Positions 1 to 10,833 of a stretch of DNA of 64,000 nucleotides are shown one piece after another. This DNA comes from Hydractinia symbiolongicarpus (lineage: Eukaryota > Cnidaria > Hydrozoa > Anthoathecata > Hydractiniidae). Position numbers and translations under genes: made by a program. The notes under the pieces were generated by a model, which saw only the letters and a list, made by a program, of their open reading frames with translations, had not been told where the DNA came from and did no database searches. Position 1 is the first letter of the stretch, and every line of letters begins with the position of its first letter. The stretch covers positions 6,760,001-6,824,000 of the forward strand of contig NC_079884.1 of the NCBI RefSeq assembly GCF_029227915.1, written 5' to 3'.

Positions 1-372
1 TGACTTATTTATCTAAATTTTTAAATGAAGCGCTACCACAGCGCCCAGTGTAATCGCTGATTTCCGGCAATCATGTCAAATTAAAAAGAATTATTTTTTT
101 GGAGTCCATTTGTGTCATTTATCACATTGACCAGGTCACGGTCGAAATTTAGTTCAATTAAGTCCCACAGTCAATAGTTTCACTGTTAAAAGCGATGTAA
201 ACTAGTAATATCAGATAAATAACGCTAAATACATGTTGGTACGAATATGTGACCCAACCGTTGAAACTCAAACGGACTGACACCGGTAAAAAGTCAATGA
301 AATGTAGTTTTTGAAACTGTCGCTATTTCTTCAGCGCGCGATAACGGGTAGGATTGGTCCCACAGTAAAGAA
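1..372 (+). repeat. First monomer of the window
   Basis: One full unit in the standard phase. It has the gtgtcatttatcacattga form of the variable segment and the ccgtt...aacgg dyad at 258-275. The array clearly continues leftward beyond the window, because the sequence begins in mid-array with no transition to other DNA. Confidence 0.9.
258..275. other. Dyad CCGTT...AACGG, 8-nt loop
   Basis: Reverse-complement arms of 5 bp around ttgaaactcaaacgg-like sequence. It is seen in units that read aaccgttg. Units that read aactgttg (for example at 629-633) lose a pair in the left arm. Confidence 0.55.
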
Positions 373-401
373 CGACTTATTTATCTAAATTTTTAAATGT
401 A

Positions 402-416
402 GCGCTACCACAGCGC
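402..416. other. CG-rich dyad, 5-bp arms, 5-nt loop
   Basis: GCGCT and AGCGC flank accac and are exact reverse complements, so the site can form a small hairpin. It is present in most units at unit position 30. Substitutions such as gcgct to gcaac, acgct or gcgtt break one arm in some units, so pairing is not strictly kept. Function unknown. Confidence 0.6.
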
Positions 417-607
417 CCAGTGTAATCGCTGATTTCCGGCAATCACGTCAAATTAGGAAGAATTTTTTTTCTTGGAGTCCGTTTGAGTCATTTATCACAT
501 TGATCAGGTCACAGTCCAAAGTGAGTTCAATTAAGTCCCACAGTCCATCGTTTCACTGCTAAAAGCAATGCAACGTAGTAATATCAGATAAATATCGCTA
601 AATACAT

Positions 608-631
608 GTTGGTACGAATATGTGACCCAAC
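608..631. other. Dyad GTTGG...CCAAC, 14-nt loop
   Basis: GTTGG and CCAAC are exact reverse complements flanking tacgaatatgtgac. The pairing could extend by one more pair with a bulged c. The element sits in the best-kept third of the monomer. Known changes such as gttgct and gttcgt weaken the left arm in some units. Confidence 0.55.
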
Positions 632-678
632 TGTTGAAACTCAAACGGACTGACACCGTTAGAAGGACAATGAAATGT

Positions 679-691
679 AGTTTTTGAAACT
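679..691. other. Short palindrome agttt-ttg-aaact
   Basis: Exact 5-bp arms with a 3-nt loop. It is one of the most constant words of the array; variants such as gtatttttt (24870, 33354) or agcttttg (41760) are rare and inherited within local HOR families. Confidence 0.6.
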
Positions 692-1863
692 GTCGCTATT
701 TCTTCAGCGCGCGATAGCGGCTAGGTTTGGTCTCACAGTAAAAAATGACTTTTTTATCCTAATTTTCATTTGAAGCGCTACCACAGCGACCAGTGTAATC
801 GCTGATTTCCGGCAATCACGTCAAATTAAGAAGAATTTTTTTTCTTGGAGTCCATTTGTGTCATTTATCACATTGATCAGGTCACAGTCCAAAGTGAGTT
901 CAATTAAGTCCCACAGTCAATTGTTTCACTGCTAAAAGCGATGCAACCTAGAAATATCAGATAAATATCGCTAAATACATGTTGGTACGAATATGTGACC
1001 CAACCGTTGAAACTCAAACGGACTGACACCGTTAAAAAGTCAATGAAATGTAGTTTTTGAAACTGTCGCTATTTCTTCAGCACGCGATAACGGGTAGGAT
1101 TGGTCCCACAGTAAAGAACGACTTATTCATCTAAATTTTTAAATGTAACGCTACCACAGCGCCCAGTGTAATCGCTGATTTCCGGCAATCACGTCAAATT
1201 AGGAAGAATTTTTTTTCTTGGAGTCCGTTTGAGTCATTTATCACATTGATCAGGTCACAGTCCAAAGTGAGTTCAATTAAGTCCCACAGTCAATCGTTTC
1301 ACTGCTCAAACCGATGCAACGTAGTAATATCAGATAAATATCGCTAAATACATGTTGGTACGAATATGTGACCCAACTGTTGAAACTCAAACGGACTGAC
1401 ACCGTTAGAAGGACAATGAAATGTAGTTTTTGAAACTGTCACTATTTCTTCAGCGCGCGATAACGGCTAGGTTTGGTCTCACAGTAAAAAATGACTTTTT
1501 TATCCTAATTTTCATTTGAAGCGCTACCACAGCGACCAGTGTAATCGCTGATTTCCGGCAATCACGTCAAATTAAGAAGAATGTTTTTTCTTGGAGTCCG
1601 ATTGTCTCACTTTCACATTTATAAGTTTGCAGTCCATAATCAGTTCAATTAAGTCCCACAGTCAATTGTTTCACTGCTAAAAGCGATGCAACCTAGAAAT
1701 ATCAGATAAATATCGCTAAATACATGTTGGTACGAATATGTGACCCAACCGTTGAAACTCAAACGGACTGACACCGTTAAAAAGTCAATGAAATGTAGTT
1801 TTTGAAACTGTCGCTATTTCTTCAGCGCGCGATAACGGGTAGGATTGGTCCCACAGTAAAGAA

Positions 1864-4098
1864 CGACTTATTTATCTAAATTTTTAAATGTAGCGCAACC
1901 ACAGCGCCCAGTGTAATCGCTGATTTCCGGCAATCACGTCAAATTAAGAAGAATTTTTTTTCTTGGAGTCCATTTGTGTCATTTATAACATTGACCAGCT
2001 CACGGTCCAAATTTAGTTCAATTAAGTCCCACAGTCAATGGTTTCACTGTTAAAAGCCATACAACCTAGTAATATTAGAAAAATATCGCTAAATACATGT
2101 TGGTACGAATATGTGACACAACCGTTGTAAGTAAAATGGATTGACACCGTTAAAAAGTCAATGAAATGTAGTTTTTGAAACTGTAGCTATTTCTTCAGCG
2201 CGCGATAACGGGTAGGATTGGTCCCACAGTAAAGAACGACTTATTTATCTAAATTTTTTAAGTGAAGCGCTACCACAGCGCCCAGTGTAATCGCTGATTT
2301 TCGGCAATCACGTCAATTTAAAAAGAATGTTATTTCTTGGAGTCCAATTGTCTCACTTTTACATTTATAAGGTCACAGTCCATAATTAGTTCAATTAAGT
2401 CCCACAGTCAATGGTTTCACTGTTAAAAGCGATGCCAACTAGTAATATCAGATAAATATCGCTAAATACATGTTGCTACGAATATGTGACCCAACCGTTG
2501 AAACTCAAACAGACTAACACCGTTAAAAAGTCAATGAAATGTAGTTTTTGAAACTGTCGCTATTTCTTCAGCGCGCGATAACGGCTAGGTTTGGTCCCAC
2601 AGTAAAAAATGACTTTTTTATCCTAAATTTTATTTGAAGCGCTACCACAGCGACCAGTGTAATCGCCGATTTCCGGCAATCACGTCAAATTAAGAAGAAT
2701 GTTTTTTCTTGGGGTCCGATTGTCTCACTTTCACATTTATAAGGTCGCAGTCCATAATCAGTTCAATTAAGTCCCACAGTCAATTGTTTCACTGCTAAAA
2801 GCGATGCAACCTAGAAATATCAGATAAATATCGTAAATACATGTTGGTATGAATATGTGACCCAACCGTTGAAACTCAAACGGACTGACACCGATAAAAA
2901 GTCAATGAAATGTAGTTTTTGAAACTGTCGCTATTTCTTCAGCGCGCGATAACGGGTAGGATTGGTCCCACAGTAAAGAACGACTTATTTATCTAAATTT
3001 TTAAATGTAGCGCAACCACAGTGCCCAGTGTAATCGCTGATTTCCGGCAATCACGTCAAATTAAGAAGAATTTTTTTTCTTGGAGTCCATTTGTGTCATT
3101 TATAACATTGACCAGGTCACGGTCCAAATTTAGTTCAATTAAGTCCCACAGTCAATGGTTTCACTGTTAAAAGCCATACAACCTAGTAATATTAGAAAAA
3201 TATCGCTAAATACATGTTGGTACGAATATGTGACAAAACCGTTGTAAGTAAAATGGATTGACACCGTTAAAAAGTCAATGAAATGTAGTTTTTGAAACTG
3301 TAGCTATTTCTTCAGCGCGCGATAACGGGTAGGATTGGTCCCACAGTAAAGAACGACTTATTTATCTAAATTTTTTAAGTGAAGCGCTACCACAGCGCCC
3401 AGTGTAATCGCTGATTTTCGGCAATCACGTCAAATTAAAAAGAATGTTATTTCTTGGAGTCCAATTGTCTCACTTTTACATTTATAAGGTCACAGTCCAT
3501 AATTAGTTCAATTAAGTCCCACAGTCAATGGTTTCACTGTTAAAAGCGATGCAAACTAGTAATATCAGATAAATATCGCTAAATACATGTTGCTACGAAT
3601 ATGTGACCCAACCGTTGAAACTCAAACAGACTGACACCGTTAAAAAGTCAATGAAATGTAGTTTTTGAAACTGTCGCTATTTCTTCAGCGCGCGATAACG
3701 GCTAGGTTTGGTCCCACAGTAAAAAATGACTTTTTTATCCTAAATTTTATTTGAAGCGCTACCACAGCGACCAGTGTAATCGCTGATTTCCGGCAATCAC
3801 GTCAAATTAAGAAGAATGTTTTTTCTTGGGGTCCAATTGTCTTACTTTTACATTTATAAGGTCACAGTCCATAATTAGTTCAATTAAGTGCCACAGTCAA
3901 TGGTTTCACTGTTAAAAGCGATGCAAACTAGTAATATCAGATAAATATCGCTAACTACATGTTGCTACGAATATGTGACCCAACCGTTGAAACTCAAACA
4001 GACTGACACCGTTAAAAAGTCAATGAAATGTAGTTTTTGAAACTGTCGCTATTTCTTCAGCGCGCGATAACGGCTAGGTTTGGTCCCACAGTAAAAAA
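1864..4098 (+). repeat. Three-unit HOR, period 1117 bp, two copies
   Basis: Units at 1864, 2237 and 2610 match units at 2981, 3354 and 3727 in order. Rare markers recur exactly 1117 bp apart, such as attagaaaaatatcg at 2074 and 3191. Other shared marks are the gtaagtaaaatggattg form of the spacer after ccgttg, and tcctaaattttatttg at the third unit. A few single-base differences separate the copies, so this duplication is older than, or less homogenised than, the 3352-bp one next to it. Confidence 0.85.
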
Positions 4099-4129
4099 TG
4101 ACTTTTTATCCTAATTTTTATTTGAAGCG

Positions 4130-7100
4130 CTACCACAGCGACCAGTGTAATCGCTGATTTCCGGCAATCACGTCAAATTAAAAAGAATGTTTTTTCTTGG
4201 GGTCCAATTGTCTCACTTTCACATTTATAAGGTCGCGGTCCATAATCAGTTCAATTAAGTCCCCCAGTCAATGGTTTCACTGTTGAAAGCCATACAACCT
4301 AGTAATATCAGAACAATATCGCTAAATACATGTTGGAACGAATATGTGACCCAACCGTTGTAACTCAAACGGATTGACACCGTTAGAAAGTCAATGAAAT
4401 GTAGTTTTTGAAACTGTCGCTATTTTTTCAGCGCGCGATAACGGGTAGGATTGGTCCCACAGTAAAGAACGACTTATTTATCTATTTTTTTAAGTGAATC
4501 GCTACCACATCGCCCAGTGTAATCGCTGATTTCCGGCAATCATGTCAAATTAAGAAGATTTTTTTTTTTGGAGTCCATTTGTGTCATTTATGACATTGAT
4601 CAGGTCACGGTCCAAATTAAGTTCAATTAAGTCCCACAGTCAATTGTTTCACTGTTAAAAACGATGCAAACTAGTAATATCAGATAAATATCGCTAAATA
4701 CATGTTGTTACGAATATGTGACCCAACCGTTGAAACTCAAACGGACTGACACCGTTAGAAAGTCAATGAAATGTAGTTTTTGAAACTGTCGCTATTTCTT
4801 CAGCGCGCGATAACGGCTAGGATTGGTCCCACAGTAAAAAATGACTTTTTTATTTAAATTTTTAAATGAAACGCTACCACAGAGCCCAGTGTAATCGCTA
4901 AGTTTCGGCAATCATTTCATATTAAGAAGAATGTTATTTCTTGGAGTCCAATTGTCTCACTTTTACATTTATAAGGTCACAGTCCATAATCAGTTCAATT
5001 AAGTCCCACAGTCAATCGTTTCACTGTTAAAAGCCATACAACCTAGTAATATCAGAAAAATATCGCTAGAAACATGTTGGTACGAATATGTGACCGAACC
5101 GTTGAAACTCAAACGGACTGACACCGGTAAAAAGTCAATGAAATGTAGTTTTTGAAACTGTCGCTATTTCTTCAGCGCGCGATAACGGGTAGGATTGGTC
5201 CCACAGTAAAGAACGACTTATTTATCTAAATTTTTAAATGTAGCGCTACCACAGCGCCCAGTGTAATCGCTGATTTCCGGCAATCACGTCAAATTAAGAA
5301 GAATTTTTTTTCTTGGAGTCCGTTTGAGTCATTTATCACATTGATCAGGTCACAGTCCAAAGTGAGTTCAATTAAGTCCCACAGTCCATCGTTTCACTGC
5401 TAAAAGCGATGCAACGTAGTAATATCAGATAAATATCGCTAAATACATGTTGGTACGAATATGTGACCCAACTGTTGAAACTCAAACGGACTGACACCGT
5501 TAGAAGGACAATGAAATGTAGTTTTTGAAACTGTCGCTATTTCTTCAGCGCGCGATAACGGCTAGGTTTGGTCTCACAGTAAAAAATGACTTTTTTATCC
5601 TAATTTTCATTTGAAGCGCTACCACAGCGACCAGTGTAATCGCTGATTTCCGGCAATCACGTCAAATTAAGAAGAATTTTTTTTCTTGGAGTCCATTTGT
5701 GTCATTTATCACATTGATCAGGTCACAGTCCAAAGTGAGTTCAATTAAGTCCCACAGTCAATTGTTTCACTGCTAAAAGCGATGCAACCTAGAAATATCA
5801 GATAAATATCGCTAAATACATGTTGGTACGAATATGTGACCCAACCGTTGAAACTCAAACGGACTGACACCGTTAAAAAGTCAATGAAATGTAGTTTTTG
5901 AAACTGTCGCTATTTCTTCAGCACGCGATAACGGGTAGGATTGGTCCCACAGTAAAGAACGACTTATTCATCTAAATTTTTAAATGTAACGCTACCACAG
6001 CGCCCAGTGTAATCGCTGATTTCCGGCAATCACGTCAAATTAAGAAGAATTTTTTTTCTTAGAGTCCGTTTGAGTCATTTATCACATTGATCATGTGACA
6101 GTCCAAAGTGAGTTCAATTAAGTCCCACAGTCAATCGTTTCACTGCTAAAAGCGATGCAACGTAGTAATATCAGATAAATATCGCTAAATACATGTTGGT
6201 ACGAATATGTGACCCAACTGTTGAAACTCAAACGGACTGACACCGTTAGAAGGACAATGAAATGTAGTTTTTGAAACTGTCGCTATTTCTTCAGCGCGCG
6301 ATAACGGCTAGGTTTGGTCTCACAGTAAAAAATGACTTTTTTATCCTAATTTTCATTTGAAGCGCAACCACAGCGACCAGTGTAATCGCTGATTTCCGGC
6401 AATCACGTCAAATTAAGAAGAATGTTTTTTCTTGGAGTCCGATTGTCTCACTTTCACATTTATAAGGTCGAAGTCCATAATCAGTTCAATTAAGTCCCAC
6501 AGTCAATTGTTTCACTGCTAAAAGCGATGCAACCTAGAAATATCAGATAAATATCGCTAAATACATGTTGGTACGAATATGTGACCCAACCGTTGAAACT
6601 CAAACGGACTGACACCGTTAAAAAGTCAATGAAATGTAGTTTTTGAAACTGTCGCTATTTCTTCAGCGCGCGATAACGGGTAGGATTGGTCCCACAGTAA
6701 AGAACGACTTATTTATCTAAATTTTTAAATGTAGCTCAACCACAGCGCCCAGTGTAATCGCTGATTTCCGGCAATCACGTCAAATTAAGAAGAATTTTTT
6801 TTCTTGGAGTCCATTTGTGTCATTTATCACATTGATCAGGTCACAGTCCAAAGTGAGTTCAATTAAGTCCCACAGTCAATCGTTTCACTGCTAAAAGCGA
6901 TGCAACCTAGAAATATCAGATAAATATCGCTAAATACATGTTGGTACGAATATGTGACCCAACCGTTGAAATTCAAACGGGCTGACACCGTTAAAAAGTC
7001 AATGAAATGTAGTTTTTGAAACTGTCGCTATTTCTTCAGCGCGCGATAACGGCTAGGTTTGGTCTCACAGTAAAAAAAGACTTTTTTATCCTAATTTTCA

Positions 7101-7481
7101 TTTGAAGCGCTACCACAACGACCAGTGTAATCGCTGATTTCCGGCAATCACGTCAAATTAAGAAGAATTTTTTTCTTGGAGTCCATTTGTGTCATTTATC
7201 ACATTGATCAGGTCACAGTCCAAAGTGAGTTCAATTAAGTCCCACAGTCAATTGTTTCACTGCTAAAAGCGATGCAACCTAGAAATATCAGATAAATATC
7301 GCTAAATACATGTTGGTACGAATATGTGACCCAACTGTTGAAACTCAAACGGACTGACACCGTTAGAAGGACAATGAAATGTAGTTTTTGAAACTGTCGC
7401 TATTTCTTCAGCGCGCGATAACGGCTAGGTTTGGTCCCACAGTAAAAAATGACTTTTTTATCCTAATTTTTATTTGAAGAG
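4130..7481 (+). repeat. Nine-unit HOR, copy 1 (3352 bp)
   Basis: This block and the next are tandem copies offset by exactly 3352 bp (9 x 372.4). Rare variants recur at that distance: cccccagtca at 4261 and 7613, accacatcgccc at about 4505 and 7857, ctagaaacatg at about 5067 and 8419, and ttagagtccg in the seventh kilobase and again one period on. I saw no base difference in the stretches I compared. The left edge lies near 4130, where the preceding cttttttatcc loses a T and ceases to match the corresponding junction at 7450. Confidence 0.93.
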
Positions 7482-10400
7482 CTACCACAGCGACCAGTGT
7501 AATCGCTGATTTCCGGCAATCACGTCAAATTAAAAAGAATGTTTTTTCTTGGGGTCCAATTGTCTCACTTTCACATTTATAAGGTCGCGGTCCATAATCA
7601 GTTCAATTAAGTCCCCCAGTCAATGGTTTCACTGTTGAAAGCCATACAACCTAGTAATATCAGAACAATATCGCTAAATACATGTTGGAACGAATATGTG
7701 ACCCAACCGTTGTAACTCAAACGGATTGACACCGTTAGAAAGTCAATGAAATGTAGTTTTTGAAACTGTCGCTATTTTTTCAGCGCGCGATAACGGGTAG
7801 GATTGGTCCCACAGTAAAGAACGACTTATTTATCTATTTTTTTAAGTGAATCGCTACCACATCGCCCAGTGTAATCGCTGATTTCCGGCAATCATGTCAA
7901 ATTAAGAAGATTTTTTTTTTTGGAGTCCATTTGTGTCATTTATGACATTGATCAGGTCACGGTCCAAATTAAGTTCAATTAAGTCCCACAGTCAATTGTT
8001 TCACTGTTAAAAACGATGCAAACTAGTAATATCAGATAAATATCGCTAAATACATGTTGTTACGAATATGTGACCCAACCGTTGAAACTCAAACGGACTG
8101 ACACCGTTAGAAAGTCAATGAAATGTAGTTTTTGAAACTGTCGCTATTTCTTCAGCGCGCGATAACGGCTAGGATTGGTCCCACAGTAAAAAATGACTTT
8201 TTTATTTAAATTTTTAAATGAAACGCTACCACAGAGCCCAGTGTAATCGCTAAGTTTCGGCAATCATTTCATATTAAGAAGAATGTTATTTCTTGGAGTC
8301 CAATTGTCTCACTTTTACATTTATAAGGTCACAGTCCATAATCAGTTCAATTAAGTCCCACAGTCAATCGTTTCACTGTTAAAAGCCATACAACCTAGTA
8401 ATATCAGAAAAATATCGCTAGAAACATGTTGGTACGAATATGTGACCGAACCGTTGAAACTCAAACGGACTGACACCGGTAAAAAGTCAATGAAATGTAG
8501 TTTTTGAAACTGTCGCTATTTCTTCAGCGCGCGATAACGGGTAGGATTGGTCCCACAGTAAAGAACGACTTATTTATCTAAATTTTTAAATGTAGCGCTA
8601 CCACAGCGCCCAGTGTAATCGCTGATTTCCGGCAATCACGTCAAATTAAGAAGAATTTTTTTTCTTGGAGTCCGTTTGAGTCATTTATCACATTGATCAG
8701 GTCACAGTCCAAAGTGAGTTCAATTAAGTCCCACAGTCCATCGTTTCACTGCTAAAAGCGATGCAACGTAGTAATATCAGATAAATATCGCTAAATACAT
8801 GTTGGTACGAATATGTGACCCAACTGTTGAAACTCAAACGGACTGACACCGTTAGAAGGACAATGAAATGTAGTTTTTGAAACTGTCGCTATTTCTTCAG
8901 CGCGCGATAACGGCTAGGTTTGGTCTCACAGTAAAAAATGACTTTTTTATCCTAATTTTCATTTGAAGCGCTACCACAGCGACCAGTGTAATCGCTGATT
9001 TCCGGCAATCACGTCAAATTAAGAAGAATTTTTTTTCTTGGAGTCCATTTGTGTCATTTATCACATTGATCAGGTCACAGTCCAAAGTGAGTTCAATTAA
9101 GTCCCACAGTCAATTGTTTCACTGCTAAAAGCGATGCAACCTAGAAATATCAGATAAATATCGCTAAATACATGTTGGTACGAATATGTGACCCAACCGT
9201 TGAAACTCAAACGGACTGACACCGTTAAAAAGTCAATGAAATGTAGTTTTTGAAACTGTCGCTATTTCTTCAGCACGCGATAACGGGTAGGATTGGTCCC
9301 ACAGTAAAGAACGACTTATTCATCTAAATTTTTAAATGTAACGCTACCACAGCGCCCAGTGTAATCGCTGATTTCCGGCAATCACGTCAAATTAAGAAGA
9401 ATTTTTTTTCTTAGAGTCCGTTTGAGTCATTTATCACATTGATCATGTGACAGTCCAAAGTGAGTTCAATTAAGTCCCACAGTCAATCGTTTCACTGCTA
9501 AAAGCGATGCAACGTAGTAATATCAGATAAATATCGCTAAATACATGTTGGTACGAATATGTGACCCAACTGTTGAAACTCAAACGGACTGACACCGTTA
9601 GAAGGACAATGAAATGTAGTTTTTGAAACTGTCGCTATTTCTTCAGCGCGCGATAACGGCTAGGTTTGGTCTCACAGTAAAAAATGACTTTTTTATCCTA
9701 ATTTTCATTTGAAGCGCAACCACAGCGACCAGTGTAATCGCTGATTTCCGGCAATCACGTCAAATTAAGAAGAATGTTTTTTCTTGGAGTCCGATTGTCT
9801 CACTTTCACATTTATAAGGTCGAAGTCCATAATCAGTTCAATTAAGTCCCACAGTCAATTGTTTCACTGCTAAAAGCGATGCAACCTAGAAATATCAGAT
9901 AAATATCGCTAAATACATGTTGGTACGAATATGTGACCCAACCGTTGAAACTCAAACGGACTGACACCGTTAAAAAGTCAATGAAATGTAGTTTTTGAAA
10001 CTGTCGCTATTTCTTCAGCGCGCGATAACGGGTAGGATTGGTCCCACAGTAAAGAACGACTTATTTATCTAAATTTTTAAATGTAGCTCAACCACAGCGC
10101 CCAGTGTAATCGCTGATTTCCGGCAATCACGTCAAATTAAGAAGAATTTTTTTTCTTGGAGTCCATTTGTGTCATTTATCACATTGATCAGGTCACAGTC
10201 CAAAGTGAGTTCAATTAAGTCCCACAGTCAATCGTTTCACTGCTAAAAGCGATGCAACCTAGAAATATCAGATAAATATCGCTAAATACATGTTGGTACG
10301 AATATGTGACCCAACCGTTGAAATTCAAACGGGCTGACACCGTTAAAAAGTCAATGAAATGTAGTTTTTGAAACTGTCGCTATTTCTTCAGCGCGCGATA

Positions 10401-10833
10401 ACGGCTAGGTTTGGTCTCACAGTAAAAAAAGACTTTTTTATCCTAATTTTCATTTGAAGCGCTACCACAACGACCAGTGTAATCGCTGATTTCCGGCAAT
10501 CACGTCAAATTAAGAAGAATTTTTTTCTTGGAGTCCATTTGTGTCATTTATCACATTGATCAGGTCACAGTCCAAAGTGAGTTCAATTAAGTCCCACAGT
10601 CAATTGTTTCACTGCTAAAAGCGATGCAACCTAGAAATATCAGATAAATATCGCTAAATACATGTTGGTACGAATATGTGACCCAACTGTTGAAACTCAA
10701 ACGGACTGACACCGTTAGAAGGACAATGAAATGTAGTTTTTGAAACTGTCGCTATTTCTTCAGCGCGCGATAACGGCTAGGTTTGGTCCCACAGTAAAAA
10801 ATGACTTTTTTATCCTAATTTTTATTTGAAGAG
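7482..10833 (+). repeat. Nine-unit HOR, copy 2 (3352 bp)
   Basis: Second tandem copy of the block above, with the same order of unit types. The match runs through gagctacc (7479 and 10831) and stops soon after: the sequence after 7520 has aaaaagaatg and ggggtcc where that after 10870 has aagaagaatg and ggagtcc. That marks the end of the duplicated segment. Near identity over 3.3 kb implies a recent event compared with the divergence between neighbouring units inside the block. Confidence 0.93.

Larger units (their letters stand above)
373..745 (+). repeat. Representative satellite monomer (373 bp)
   Basis: This unit serves as a phase reference. It starts at the cgactt motif and ends just before the next tgactt at 746. 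Within it the CG hairpin is at 402-416, TTCCGG at 433-438, the T-run at 463-470, the variable segment at about 479-530, the two tcccacagt-type motifs near 536 and 729, the gttgg/ccaac dyad at 608-631, the agttt/aaact palindrome at 679-691 and GCGCGC at 707-712. The 3' third (about 600-715) is the part that changes least between units; the 479-530 stretch changes most. The phase is arbitrary, since a tandem array has no natural start. Confidence 0.9.
373..1863 (+). repeat. Two-unit (dimer) tandem repeat, period 746 bp
   Basis: Units at 373 and 1119 share gtttgagtc in the variable segment, the cgtagtaat variant and the agaaggacaatg variant. Units at 746 and 1492 share the tcctaattttcatttg start and the gcgaccag variant. 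The second dimer is not a clean copy: the unit at 1492 switches to the tgtctcactttcac form of the variable segment, so conversion or a later exchange has remade part of it. Units 373-1863 also resemble 5214-6704, 4841 bp (13 units) downstream; for example, the rare acagtccatc variant occurs at 540 and 5381. Confidence 0.7.

Noticed and set aside
373-745. CENP-B box in the monomer
   Set aside because: The nearest candidate, around gcgcgcgataacggg, keeps the CGGG end but lacks TTCG and the central A of the NTTCGNNNNANNCGGGN pattern. I found no match on the other strand in the units examined.
373-745. The 372-bp unit as an old dimer of ~186 bp
   Set aside because: Two tcccacagt-type motifs lie about 193 bp apart, but I could not align the rest of the two halves. 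Shared short words alone do not support an internal duplication.
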